DNA of 64,000 bases from Portulaca oleracea (lineage: Eukaryota > Streptophyta > Magnoliopsida > Caryophyllales > Portulacaceae), in NCBI GenBank assembly GCA_029582165.1, contig CM055886.1, forward strand, positions 26,784,669 through 26,848,668, in the 5' to 3' direction. The notes below the pieces were generated by a model. That model searched no databases. It was not told the origin of the DNA and saw nothing but the letters and a program-made list of their open reading frames with translations. Positions within the stretch are counted from its first letter, which is position 1. Each line of letters starts with the position of its first letter. Below are positions 1 through 9,566 of this stretch, piece after piece. The position numbers and the translations under genes were made by a program.

Positions 1-59
1 GAAATGGTGGTTTGAGGTTTGCAAAAGTTTGTTTGTTTTTTGTTTTTGTTTTTTTTTTT

Positions 60-178
60 ACGCTGAAATCAGCCTCTTCATGCACCTTGGTGCATGGGAA
101 GGCTGCTACATATTGATCCCCCAAACCTCGCGTAAGCGGGACTAAATTGGGGTATGTTGCTGTTTGTTGTTTGGAAAT
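60..178 (+). repeat. SINE-like 3' tail (tentative)
   Basis: The stretch has a 'gcatgggaaggctgctac' block, a run of Cs, a short GC hairpin (cgcgtaagcggg) and a TTG-rich end. This matches the general look of the 3' half of plant Au-type SINEs. No tRNA-like 5' half with A and B boxes is visible, and no target duplication was found, so this is a truncated copy at best. Confidence 0.35.
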
Positions 179-249
179 TTCAGGTCTAACCCTAAACTTT
201 CAAGCAGGTTTGGGTTGATTTTCGGGCCAGGTCAAATTCTGTCAGGTCT

Positions 250-365
250 AATTGCACCAAAGCTTTCAGAAAATTACCATTGCTGGAGCGATTCAAACTG
301 TGGCTATTTCACCTTTCCTTATCATTACCTCTGCTCTTTCTGATCCCCCTTTTGCCAGTCTGTCG
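250..365 (+). pseudogene. Fragment of alpha/beta-hydrolase exon 3
   Basis: This block aligns by eye with exon 3 of the hydrolase gene at 19476-19743. Both read through 'ctttcagaaaa', then a Leu-Leu-Glu-Arg/Gln-Phe segment, then 'tggctatttcac'. The frame gives LLERFKLWLFH against LLEQFRLWLFH in the complete gene. No splice sites or other exons surround it in order, so it is a decayed partial duplicate. It shows the locus held more than one copy of the gene. Confidence 0.6.
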
Positions 366-386
366 GATAATGTCCTATAAAAAGTA

Positions 387-651
387 CTCCCTCCATCCCA
401 TATTATTTGTCACTTTAACTAATTTTTTTCCCAGTATTTGTCGTTTTTTGAACCCAATGACATATTCTCACTCATTTTTATTTTTTGCTCAACTTTGTCT
501 TTTCTTTTTCATTATTATATAACTATTCTCTCTCTGATAACCATCCCCACGACCCAACTTTTGAGACAAATCGCTTTTAACAATAAACTATTTGTTAGTT
601 TTCTTGGTTTCCCGCACATCCCCAAAAATGACTTATAATTTGGGATGAGGA
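387..651. mobile_element. Stowaway-like MITE
   Basis: The left end reads ctccctccatcccatatta after a TA. The right end is an inverted, degraded match (tataatttgggatgaggag). The CTCCCTCC terminus and TA target are typical of Tc1/mariner Stowaway elements. It has no coding capacity; the short open frames inside are accidental. Confidence 0.5.
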
Positions 652-733
652 GATCAACAAAAATAGTTTGATTATGTTAAGTGCATTGGTGGTGTATGAT
701 AGAAATAAATGATTAATTTAATTAAATAAAAAG

Positions 734-815
734 CGTGAACGGCAGGATTCGAACCTACGCGGGCAGAGCCCACATGATTTCTAGTCATGCCCGATAACCA
801 CTCCGGCACGTCCAC
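734..815 (-). tRNA. tRNA-Ser (anticodon AGA), copy 1
   Basis: On the minus strand the 82-nt sequence folds as a serine tRNA. The acceptor stem GTGGACG pairs with CGTTCAC, there is a type II long variable arm (GTGGGCTCTGCCCGC), and the anticodon loop CTAGAAA gives anticodon AGA, reading UCU. The T loop TTCGAAT is intact; the T stem has one G-U pair caused by a C-to-T change relative to copy 2. The A box and B box promoters are readable. A run of five Ts follows the 3' end as a Pol III terminator. No intron. Likely functional. Confidence 0.9.
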
Positions 816-819
816 TAAG

Positions 820-1340
820 TGCTGATGGGTAATGGTACAGAGCCAGCCAATACATGTATGTGGTTTGGCATCTACTCTCTTTAGCATTACCCTGGTTTCT
901 GCACCTACTCTCTCCTGCACCTAACTTGCATATTCATCTTAACACACTACTCCTGATCCTGAATGTCTTTTATAAAAATTAAAAAAAATAAATAAATACA
1001 TAGAATAAACCCTCTTTACCTTTAGCTTGGTTTCTGCATCTACTTTCTGGTGATTATAAAATTCTTGTCCTGGCACAGAGCTTCCAGCAATAAGTCAACA
1101 TTTCCTTTTCAAATGGGATGATCTTCTCCAATCCATGTTAGGGTCTATATTTCGGCTGTGAGTGGGCGAGGTAAAAGTTTGACAAAAGTTACCAAAACTT
1201 GCACATTATACTCGCTTTTCTCCCAACACTTTTCTCATTACTTACCAATACTTACCTTTATTTACCAAAAGTTATTAAAACTTAACTTTTACCATGACTA
1301 ATTCAGAATCACCATGGACTGGAAATGTGTCTTCAAGTAT
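820..1340. repeat. Segmental duplication beside tRNA copy 1 (pair with 5790-6260)
   Basis: From 'tgtggtttggcatctactctctttagcatta' onward this stretch matches 5790-6260 with small indels, including the shared stretch with repeated 'ttaccaaaacttac' words. The duplication starts at the tRNA and runs away from its 5' end. This shows the tRNA copies were multiplied as part of larger segments rather than by retroposition. No gene is seen in 820-1489. Confidence 0.65.
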
Positions 1341-1498
1341 TTTCTTTGTAAGCCAAGCTACTTTCAGCATCTCTGGAGTTCATGTAGCAATTAATCATAA
1401 AAACCCTTATTTTTCTACTCAGAAATGATCATGGGTGAACTCATGGGCCTAACTTCACCCTGCAGCAATAGCCGCTAATGCTTTACTATTTTAAAATT

Positions 1499-3725
1499 GG
1501 GAAGGTCTGTGGTAGTCAACTTTTTTTTTTAACTACCGTAGTTAAATTTAAAATCAGTCGTTGATTATAGTTAGAACAATCTTAGCCATTGATTCGACTT
1601 ATTTAAATATTATGTTATTATTAATATAATCATTTAGTAAATATTTAGTTTCCTTACGGATCTTTAAAAATCTTTCCAAAACAGAAACATATCCTATCAA
1701 AAGATTTCATAGTGAACTAAACAAATCGTTAATGACTTATTTGAGAATCAAAACATCAAATAACAATTGTCTTAGCTTGATGGTGCACGGTTGTAATAGA
1801 GTGCAAGTATGAGTGCACTGGTTCTGTTCATGTAATATACATATTCCAAGCCTATTCAATATTCATTAGTTCAAAGTGTTAGATTTAACCTTTGTTCGAA
1901 TTTATATTTTTTAGAAATTATATTTTATTTTGAAAATTTAATTATTTTTTAATTATAGATTAATTAATGAAAATAATTTCTAACTAATATTAATTTTTTC
2001 TTTATTTGATGTGGAATATAAGCAATCTATTACTTGTAATTTTTTTAATTAAATAACATAAATACTTTATTATCCATTAAATGTGAACAATAATTTATAT
2101 ATATATATATCAACTTTAATGGTCTAAGTTTATTGTTAACGGATAAACGATTTGTATAAGTTAATTGATTAACTTGGGAATATATTGACGAATTAGTAGA
2201 AGAGTATATATGGTCTGTACTTTTCAACTTATGATAAGTACTTTTCATCAATATTTAGTACTGATCAACACTGATCGGTATTGTTCAGCGTTGATCAGTA
2301 CTATTCAGCACTGATTAGCACACATAACATTTTTTTTTATAATTACATGGTTAAGTTTTAAATAAATAAACTAGCATTGTATATCCCGTGCGATGCATAG
2401 AAAATTTTTTAGTATTATATTTTATTTGTTTTTTGGAATAATTTTATAATAATTATCAATTCAAATAATAATTAGAAGTTAATAAAAGAAATTATACAAC
2501 AATTTTACTGTCATTATTATTATTTTCTCTTTGTACAAACTATCTTTAAAATCAATTTAGATAATATAGTACTGAAGGAGATTCAAATCTGCATTTACTT
2601 TCAGTATTGTCTTAATTGCATATAATATGAATAGTAGTCATTTTTTTTATTAGTCAATTTGAATAAATGCAAGCAACTCTATAATTATCTCAAATCATTC
2701 TCAATAATATGCAAAAACTTTAATCTTAAAAATCGGAATAAACGATGAAGATAATAGAAATTATGTGTATATATTATAAACATAATGCTATTGCAAACTT
2801 ATTTTCATTAAATAAATATAAAAAATTAGTAAAGTGTGGATAAAGGTAGATGGATTGGTGGGAGGATTAGTGGGTGGGATAAGGTGTAAAAATATTTATA
2901 TTTTTTAATAACTTTTAATTTTTAATATAATAATAGTTAATACCATCTTAATTTTAAATTTTAATATAACAATAGTTCCATAAAAAAGTATAACAATAAA
3001 TAAAAATCTGTAGTCATCTATTAAAATTTAAAGTGTTCCGAAAAAATTAATCTATAACCAAAAAATTATAAATTTAATAAACTTCTCAAATTTATACGAA
3101 ACAAAAATACACTAAAATTAATATTAAAAAAACAATAAAATATTTATGATACTCCTACCGTGACATATTAATCGTGATATATTAATTGTCATTTTGTTGA
3201 CTGTCATGGTATCCAATGTCACTGTATGATTCATAAATTTTTATATAGTATTTTATTAACAATTATAATATTATACTTGTAGGATATTTTTATGTTATGA
3301 ATATAATGATAATAATTTTACATAACAAGTTATGTATATATTGAAATTTTATTGTCAAAATTTTCAAAGTTTGATTATATAATTTTCAAAGATAAAATTA
3401 ATCATAATGGAGGGAGTAAAAAATAATTTAATATTTTTTGACAAAAACAGCTAGTATATGTATAGGGCAAAAAACAATTAATATTGAACAATGGTTAATA
3501 CTGTAATTGATGCAAACTTCTTTCGGGAAAAAGATATCTGATTTGATGGAAATATATTTGATGAAAAAAATAGGAAAGAATATTATTTTAGAAATATTAA
3601 GAAGATTTTGGTGATAAAAAAAAAATTTTAAAATTAAATGGTTTAGATTAATTCTTAATAGATCAACGGTTGATATTGATCGACTACTGTAGTTGAAAAA
3701 AAAGTTGACTACCTTAGAATTTTTC
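1499..3725. mobile_element. Non-autonomous Mutator-like element, 9-bp TSD
   Basis: A perfect 9-bp direct repeat TTTAAAATT flanks the element (1490-1498 and 3726-3734), which is the Mutator superfamily signature. Inside are long terminal inverted repeats of roughly 100 bp. The left end has GGTAGTCAACTTTT...AACTACCGTAGTT and the right end is its imperfect reverse complement, including an 'accgttgat' block. The 2.2-kb interior is very AT-rich and has no long open frame, so no transposase is encoded. Confidence 0.75.
2250..2325. repeat. Short tandem repeat with GATCA core
   Basis: About five degenerate copies of a word like 'agtactgatcagcac' follow each other inside the Mutator-like element. Copies alternate 'actgatc' and 'gttgatc', so the array has local dyad symmetry. 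Confidence 0.5.
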
Positions 3726-3999
3726 TTTAAAATTACGTAAGTTTTTTAATGAGTAACAACTACTGAACACGGTGACCTTAGATTTAGTAGATCAAATTAT
3801 GAACAAGTTGAGGATATTTTTTTAAAAAAATAACCTGCACAGAAATATTTAAAATGATAATGCTAGTCAAACTATTTTAGGGAGTTTTTTTTATTAATTG
3901 TATCATCTCTTGTGGCTTCAAATCCATCAGTATTGGCTACATTCAGTTCATTTCATCTGACCAATTCAAGAACTTCAACGTATCCTGAGATTCAGAATA

Positions 4000-4380
4000 T
4001 AAACTGAACTTTTCGTATGAAATTTGAGAGAGAGTCTGAAGTTACAATACTCAGCCTGAGTTTATGAGAGGAGTCATGAAATCGATTTGTATATGTTCTG
4101 AAGTTACATAAACAGACATTTATGATCCCTCCACCCCCCCTCCCCCACCCCCCCCCCCCCCCCCGCCGTTTTTGGGTAATGGTTGACCTTCATAACAAGT
4201 TCATTTAGACTAATATAGTTAGGATCATGAGAGAAAGAGAAGGATGCACACAAATTTGATAGTCTTACTAAGCTCAATCTCAGATTGATCAGGAAGCTGA
4301 TGTGGATTGTGTACCACAAAGTGATTTGTCTTGATGGGTTTTTACACATACATTCATACAAAGTTGAATACATCTACAGA
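4000..4380. repeat. Segmental duplication (pair with 6460-6800)
   Basis: The blocks 'ttgagagaga...tctgaagttacaatactc', 'atgaaatcgatttgtatat' and 'tttgggtaatggttg' recur in the same order at 6460-6800. This belongs to the same set of duplications that carries the tRNA genes. 3735-4000 shows no gene. Confidence 0.6.
4134..4164. repeat. Poly-C tract
   Basis: Thirty-one bases, almost all C, interrupted only by one T and one A. The duplicate copy near 6590 has just a short C run, so the tract grew after duplication. Confidence 0.9.
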
Positions 4381-4610
4381 ACTACTCAATCTCAGAACTA
4401 CTCATTTGCATATATAATTGGATGCATATACTGATTATAATTGGAATGAATACCCACCAGAATGGAAATTAAATTTGAATCGTTGTTAGACTTTATATCC
4501 TTGAATGCAATTGGTTATGAAGTTGCATATTTAGATGTTTCACATGAAAAAGAGTAAGCTACACCATTGAGCAAGTGAGCCACAGAGGAAACTCAGCATT
4601 GGCTTAAACT

Positions 4611-4655
4611 AGAATTAAACTCAGACATGGAAGGTACTTGGCTTCTTAAACCCAT
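4611..4655 (+). pseudogene. Fragment of hydrolase exon 1 (second half)
   Basis: The block 'agaattaaactcagacatggaaggtacttggctt' matches exon 1 of the hydrolase at about 17999-18033 ('aggattagactcagagatggaaggtacttggctt'). It lies upstream of, not downstream of, the exon-1 start fragment at 4905, so it comes from a different or rearranged copy. Confidence 0.5.
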
Positions 4656-4829
4656 CTGCTTCTTTTCCATGAAGTGGAAGGCAGCAAATTATTTCTAAAT
4701 CTTGGGTCAGTCGGAACCAATGTCTCTAAATAGCAAAATTTAACGGTAAGACTGTTACATATGATATGACCTCTCCATACCTCGCCTGGGTGGGATTTCA
4801 GAGTATTGTTTTGGTTTTGGCTTGTATTG

Positions 4830-5100
4830 TCCTTTACTGGTATTTGTGGAGGATCATATTTGCATTTATTGATCTAAATTTATGCTGACTGGTAATATTC
4901 AACCTGATGCAGAAATGCTGATTGTTGTGGTTTCCAGTTTTTGTGGGTGGCTTTATTTGTATGTTTTTTTCAAATGGTTCCCCTGTTACTCCACCTTGAA
5001 CTATACTTACAAATGGCTCACAAAACAGGAGAAGCAGTGCAAGGATATAAATCAACAAAAACATTTTGACTATGACAAGTGCATTTGTTTGGTGGTGGTG
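4830..5100 (+). pseudogene. Duplicate of hydrolase 5' end (copy with tRNA 2)
   Basis: A splice-acceptor-like 'tgatgcag' is followed by 'aaATGCTGATTG...', which parallels the start of exon 1 of the hydrolase at 11812 ('tgttgcagaaATGTTGATTG'). The frame reads MLIVVVSSFCGWLYLYV, a hydrophobic N-terminal anchor like that of the full gene (MLIALLVSC...). It then diverges into unrelated residues before the tRNA at 5136. This looks like a 5' remnant without the catalytic exons. Confidence 0.55.
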
Positions 5101-5135
5101 CATGCTAAAAAAATGATGAATTATAAAGTGAAAAG

Positions 5136-5217
5136 CGTGAACGGCAGGATTCGAACCTGCGCGGGCAGAGCCCACATGATTTCTAGTCATGCCCGATAAC
5201 CACTCCGGCACGTCCAC
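5136..5217 (-). tRNA. tRNA-Ser (anticodon AGA), copy 2
   Basis: An 82-nt minus-strand serine tRNA and the best-preserved copy of the cluster. The acceptor stem GTGGACG/CGTTCAC, T stem GCAGG/CCTGC, T loop TTCGAAT, long variable arm and anticodon loop CTAGAAA (AGA) are all intact. TTTT follows the 3' end. An open frame crosses this tRNA on each strand; both are by-products of the tRNA sequence. Confidence 0.93.
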
Positions 5218-5369
5218 TCACTGTTGATCAGTTGTACAGTACAGAGTCTATACATGTGCTCCATCACAATATAACTAACAATTATTTATGAGCCTTGGAA
5301 GATTATTATTATTATTACTCTGTCAATTAGTCAATGCTACATTTGAAAATTTAGATGTATTGCTTTTGG

Positions 5370-5620
5370 TTTTGGCTGTATTGTCCTTTACTGGTATTTT
5401 CTGAGGATCATATTTGCAATTATTGATCTCAATTTGTGCTAACTGGTGAATGTTGATATTCAACCTGATGCAGAAATGCTGATTGCTGTGGTTTCCAGTT
5501 TTTGTGGGTGGCTTTATTTATTTATTTTTTTCTAATGGTTCCCCTGTTACTCCATCTTGAACTATACTTACAAATGGCTTATAAAACAGGAGAAGCAGTG
5601 CAAGGATATAAATCAACAAA
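5370..5620 (+). pseudogene. Second duplicate of hydrolase 5' end (with tRNA 3)
   Basis: This repeats 4830-5060 nearly base for base, including 'ttgtcctttactggtatttt', 'gatgcagaaatgctgattg' and 'caaatggct'. The unit of about 550 bp is therefore 'hydrolase 5' remnant plus tRNA-Ser', present twice in tandem. The reading frame is broken by a stop in the anchor region (tttatttatttatt in place of tttatttgtatg). Confidence 0.6.
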
Positions 5621-5704
5621 ACCAATTTGTCTATGACAACAAGTGCATTAGTGGTGGTGGTGCATGATTCAAAAAAAAAAAAAAATGATGAATTCGATAA
5701 AAAG

Positions 5705-5786
5705 CGTGAATGGCAGGATTCAAACCTGCGCGGGCAAAGCCCACATGATTTCTAGTCATGCCCGATAACCACTCCGGCACGTCCAC
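5705..5786 (-). tRNA. tRNA-Ser (AGA), copy 3, degenerate
   Basis: Same 82-nt frame and anticodon AGA as copies 1 and 2, but with two damaging changes. The T loop is TTTGAAT rather than TTCGAAT: the invariant C56 is lost, which also alters the B-box promoter core. The acceptor stem has a C-A mismatch at the sixth pair. The Pol III terminator run is still there. It may be scored as a gene by a finder but is probably poorly transcribed or processed. Confidence 0.7.
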
Positions 5787-6459
5787 TCACTGTTGATCTG
5801 TTGTACAGAGGTAGCCAACCAATACAAGTATGTGGTTTGGCATCTACTCTCTTTAGCATTAGCAATAGCATGTTTTCTGCATCTACTTGCATATTTTAAT
5901 ACACAACTCCCTGAATGTCTTTCATCAAAGAGATCTGGTGATTATATAATTACGGTCCTGATCGCTGCCACCAATAAGTCTATATTTCTGTTTCAAATGG
6001 GATGCTCTTCTCCAATCCATGTTAGGGCCTGTAAAATTTAGCTGTAACTAGGAAGGTAAATATTTATCAGAAGTTACCAAAACTTACACGTTTACCAATA
6101 CTTACTTTTCCTTCAAAAAAGGTGATACTTTATTCAAAAGTTACACTTTTCCGATACTTACCAAAATTTACCTCTATTTATCAAAAGTTATAAAAACTTA
6201 ACGTTTACCATGACTAATCCAGAATTCTGTTGAGTTTCACCATGGACTTGAAATGTGTATTTTCTTTGTAAGACAAGGTACTTTCATCATCTGAGGAATT
6301 CATGTGGCAATTAATCATGAAAACCCCTATTTTCTACTCAGAAATGACTGTGAGTGAACTCGTGGAGTCGTGGGCCTAACTTGGCTCTGCAGCGATCAGT
6401 TGACCTCATCTCACCAATCAGGAACTGCAATCATATCCTGAAATTCAGGATCTAAACCC

Positions 6460-6800
6460 AAGTTTTCTTATGAAATTTGAGAGAGATAATCTGAAGTTAC
6501 AATACTCGTCCTGAGGTTATGAGATGAACCAAGAAATCGATTTGTATATTGTCTGAAGTTACAAAAACGGACAGCTATGATCCCTTCATCTCCCCCTTTT
6601 TGGGTAATGGTTGGCCTTGTTACTAGTTCATTCAGACTAATATAGTTAGGGCCCTGATGAGCGAAAGTTGCACACAAATTAGGTAGTTGTACCGTATGAG
6701 AGAATCTTAACTCAATCTCAAATTTAGGAAGGCTCACGTGGAATGTGCACCACGAAGAGATTTATTATGATTGGTATCGGATTTTTTACACATACAGGCA
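6460..6800. repeat. Segmental duplication (pair with 4000-4380)
   Basis: Second copy of the duplicated block described at 4000-4380, with a shortened C tract and small deletions. 5790-6260 is likewise the second copy of 820-1340. No gene is seen between 5790 and 6970. Confidence 0.55.
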
Positions 6801-6971
6801 TGCATAGTTGAATACATATACGGAACTACACATAAAAATGGACTTGTGTTGATGAGTTTCACACTTTATTCGATGACGATTTCGTTGACCTCGTAGCATC
6901 AGTGTTGCACTGTTGCTATGCTCCTTTGCTTGTATAATTGGATGCATATACTGATTGCATATGGAATGAAT

Positions 6972-7240
6972 CAAAAAATTACTCCGAGGTACCCTAAAAT
7001 TTGGAGAAACTATTTTTCGGTACCCCAACTTTTCAAAACTCATTTTGAGGTACCCTTACTTTTTGGGTTAGTAATTATTTGGTGCTTTTCCGGCCATCAA
7101 TTTTATTAAATGACCGAAATACCCTTATTCTTCTTCTTTAAGGGTATTTCTTTAAAAAATGAAAGAACAGGGGTATTTCGGTCACTTAACCAAATTGATG
7201 ACCGAAAAAACACATAATAATTTCTAACCCAAAAAGTAAA
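6972..7240. mobile_element. Truncated Mutator-like MITE fused to tRNA copy 4
   Basis: The left arm begins CAAAAAATTACTCCGAGGTACCC, the same terminus as the complete element at 9723-10918. The arms fold back around 'cccttattcttcttctttaaggg'. The right arm matches the left arm backward only as far as 'aacccaaaaagtaa', where it meets tRNA sequence. The outer 65-70 bases of the right terminal repeat are missing, so this is a deletion junction, not an intact insertion. Confidence 0.65.
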
Positions 7241-7317
7241 ACGGCAGAATTCGAACCTGCACGGGCAAAGCCCACATGATTTCTAGTCATGCCCAATAAC
7301 CACTCCGGCACGTCCAC
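7236..7317 (-). pseudogene. tRNA-Ser pseudogene, copy 4 (3' end lost)
   Basis: The anticodon arm (AGA), variable arm and 5' acceptor strand match the other copies. The 3' acceptor strand is replaced by transposon sequence, giving CGTTTTA in place of CGTTCAC, so the first two pairs cannot form and the third is G-U. Further changes are T in place of C in the T stem and one D-region transition. Not expected to give a mature tRNA. Confidence 0.75.
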
Positions 7318-7989
7318 TCACCCTTGATCTGTTATGCAGAGTCAATTGATGTATGCGCATGTTATTTTTGTCTATAATTATCTGTCATTTTATATTCTAA
7401 ATATAATTATCTGCTTGACTTTTTTTTTTTGCCTGATAATTAACTTTCTAAGTGTCAACAAAATATAGCTTGGCTCATTTCCACCCCTTTATGCTAGTGA
7501 TGAGGTTCAGCTTTGGTTATTCCATCATTCCCTGTATTATTATTAGCAAGGTTTTTACATCTACCTCTCTTTGATTTGTACCCTTGTCAATAAGGCAATG
7601 TTTCCTGTGAAAATTTTGTCATTAGAGTTACTAGATACCCAGCTGACAATAACTCAATATTTCCTTTCAGAATTGAATGGTTTCGTTGGATCCTTTGTTA
7701 ACATGAGAATCCTATTTGATTCGAAGGGTGTGTTTGGTTGGAACGAAAATTATTTCCAAGGAAATAGTTTTCCAAGAGAAACGATTTTCCGAAAAAAATG
7801 TCATTTATGTCAAATGTTTCCTTGTTTGGTAGGAGGAAATCTTTTTTCGGTGACGATTTATGTTTCATATATATTCTCAATGGAAAATTTTGGAGCTCAA
7901 AATTTGTACTTAAACTATTTCTAATTTATAATTATGTGTATAATGAAAAATACTATTGTAAGAATATATAATTTGGGAAATTGGATTCT

Positions 7990-8222
7990 AATAATACGAA
8001 CTTTTAGCCATATAAGAATTAATAATACGAACTTTTGATTCAGTGATGAATAATACGAACTTTGACCCCCTGTTGCCCCCAATAACACGCCATCGAGTTA
8101 AGATTAACTTGACGTGGCGGCTGAGGCACGCGCCAGATTGTTTTGACTTTGCCACGTCATCCACGTTGACTTAAAAAATAATACGAACTTTACCCTATGT
8201 TGCTCTGAATAGTACGAACTTT
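7990..8222. repeat. Five copies of AATAATACGAACTTT
   Basis: The 15-base word occurs at 7990, 8021, 8049, 8177 and 8208 (the last as AATAGTACGAACTTT), all in one orientation. Spacing is uneven (28-128 bp), so this is not a simple satellite. It lies just upstream of a CT-rich 5'-leader-like stretch and the gene fragment at 8782. Confidence 0.75.
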
Positions 8223-8781
8223 TTTTCTCTCTAAAAATCTCAGATCTCATTTTTACTTCTTCATCTTCTTCAATCCTCCCTTTCTCTCTCTTCCTCCATC
8301 GGAATCAAACCCAGAAAACTTCAACACTTCTGCAACACTCATCTCTTGCTCCCCATGTTCAGGTTTCAGAGCTTGCCGCAAAATCCTCCCACAAAACTCA
8401 CACAATTTCTTGTAATTATACGAAAAATCCAAATCCAAATCCCAAATCTAATTCCTGCCCAAAACAATCTCTTTCTCTCTCCTTCTGTCTCTCTCTCAAC
8501 CCTCCAATAACCTTGTTCGCTCTTACCCTCGTTTCTCTCTCCCATTCGCATTTGATCGCCACCATCAGGTACGCCTTCCTTCCAATTCATGTTCTTTGAT
8601 GGTCGGATTGAATTTTCCGGCTTAAATTTAGGGTTTTTGGTCTGGTCGACTTAGATCTGCTACTTCCCTGCTTCTAGGGTTAGATTTCGGGTTCAGAATT
8701 GGTGGGCAATTGTAGGTTGTTGATGCATATGACTGAAATTTGGATGTGATTGGTGGATTTACGATGGTGATTTGAACGAGG

Positions 8782-9018
8782 ATGGATGAGAGAAATAGGG
8801 GTGGGGTTGTGAAGAATAGGAGCTCGTCAGGGTGTTTGGTTATAAAGAAGAAGCTTGATGGGGTGGGGAGCAGTTCTTCTGGAGGTAAGAAGGTGCGCGA
8901 GATGAAGAAGGAGAAGAAGAGGCCCCGGTTTTTGAGCAGCAAGTTGAGTGATGATGATGAGGAGCTCCATGGGAGACGTTGGAAACTGACCCGGTTAAGA
9001 TTCCGGACCGACACCTAA
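8782..9018 (+). pseudogene. Fragment of PHD-finger/acetyltransferase-like gene (tentative)
   Basis: A 78-codon frame starts MDERNRGGVVKNRSSSGCLV and continues with a Lys/Arg-rich stretch and an acidic SDDDEE motif. From memory of the family this resembles the extreme N-terminus of plant IDM1-like proteins, nuclear PHD-finger and GNAT-domain regulators of DNA demethylation; I could not run a search. Those proteins are about 1000 residues or more; here the frame stops after 78 codons and no PHD or GNAT segment follows. The upstream 8240-8780 is CT-rich and ends in a plausible leader, so a promoter-leader-exon-1 piece seems to have been captured. The sequence after about 8975 is repetitive ('gacccgattc'-type words). 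Confidence 0.4.
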
Positions 9019-9289
9019 ATACATGATCTGAAGAAAACCTGTAATCGATCCGAATAGCAACCTAGAAAGTGACCTGGTTAAGATCCATATCCAAGTGACA
9101 CCAAATCAAAGTATAACCCTATCTGAATGAACATGATTCGAGCCAACCCGTACCGAATTGGTTGTGACCCAATGCCAACCCGAAGCGATCTTCAACTGAC
9201 CCGATTCACCGATTGCCAAGCCTAGTTTTCCTTTTCTTGCAGATTATAATTGTCCCTTTTTTACTTAAAAATGATGAATTTAAAAGGGG

Positions 9290-9368
9290 CGTGAACGGTA
9301 GGATTTGAACCTGTGCGGACAGAGCCCATGCCCGATAACCATGCCTATAACCACTCCGGTACGTCCAC
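9290..9368 (-). pseudogene. tRNA-Ser pseudogene, copy 5 (anticodon arm lost)
   Basis: Both acceptor strands (GTGGACG/CGTTCAC) survive, but the anticodon arm with CTAGAAA is gone. In its place the D-arm segment 'ggttat.gggcatg' occurs twice, as if a 15-base deletion and a local duplication had joined the D arm to the variable arm. The T loop reads TTCAAAT. This copy cannot decode. Confidence 0.8.
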
Positions 9369-9566
9369 TCACTCTTGGTCTCTTGTACGGAGCTATTACA
9401 TCCCCATCACAATATCATTTTTAATACCTAATAATTATTTATTTATGTACCTAACAATTATTTATTTATGAGCCGTGGAAGATTTTTATTATTATTACTC
9501 TTGTCAATATTATATAATACAACCATTTATCTAATGCTCCTATTGATCCTTGGCCTTAAATAGAAT

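Noticed and set aside
4834..5217. 127-codon minus-strand frame across tRNA copy 2
   Set aside because: Its N-terminal third is tRNA sequence read as protein; the same peptide appears at tRNA copy 1.
7725..7870. hAT-like MITE (gtgtgtttggttggaacg...)
   Set aside because: The left end looks like a transposon terminus, but I could not find a matching right end or target duplication.
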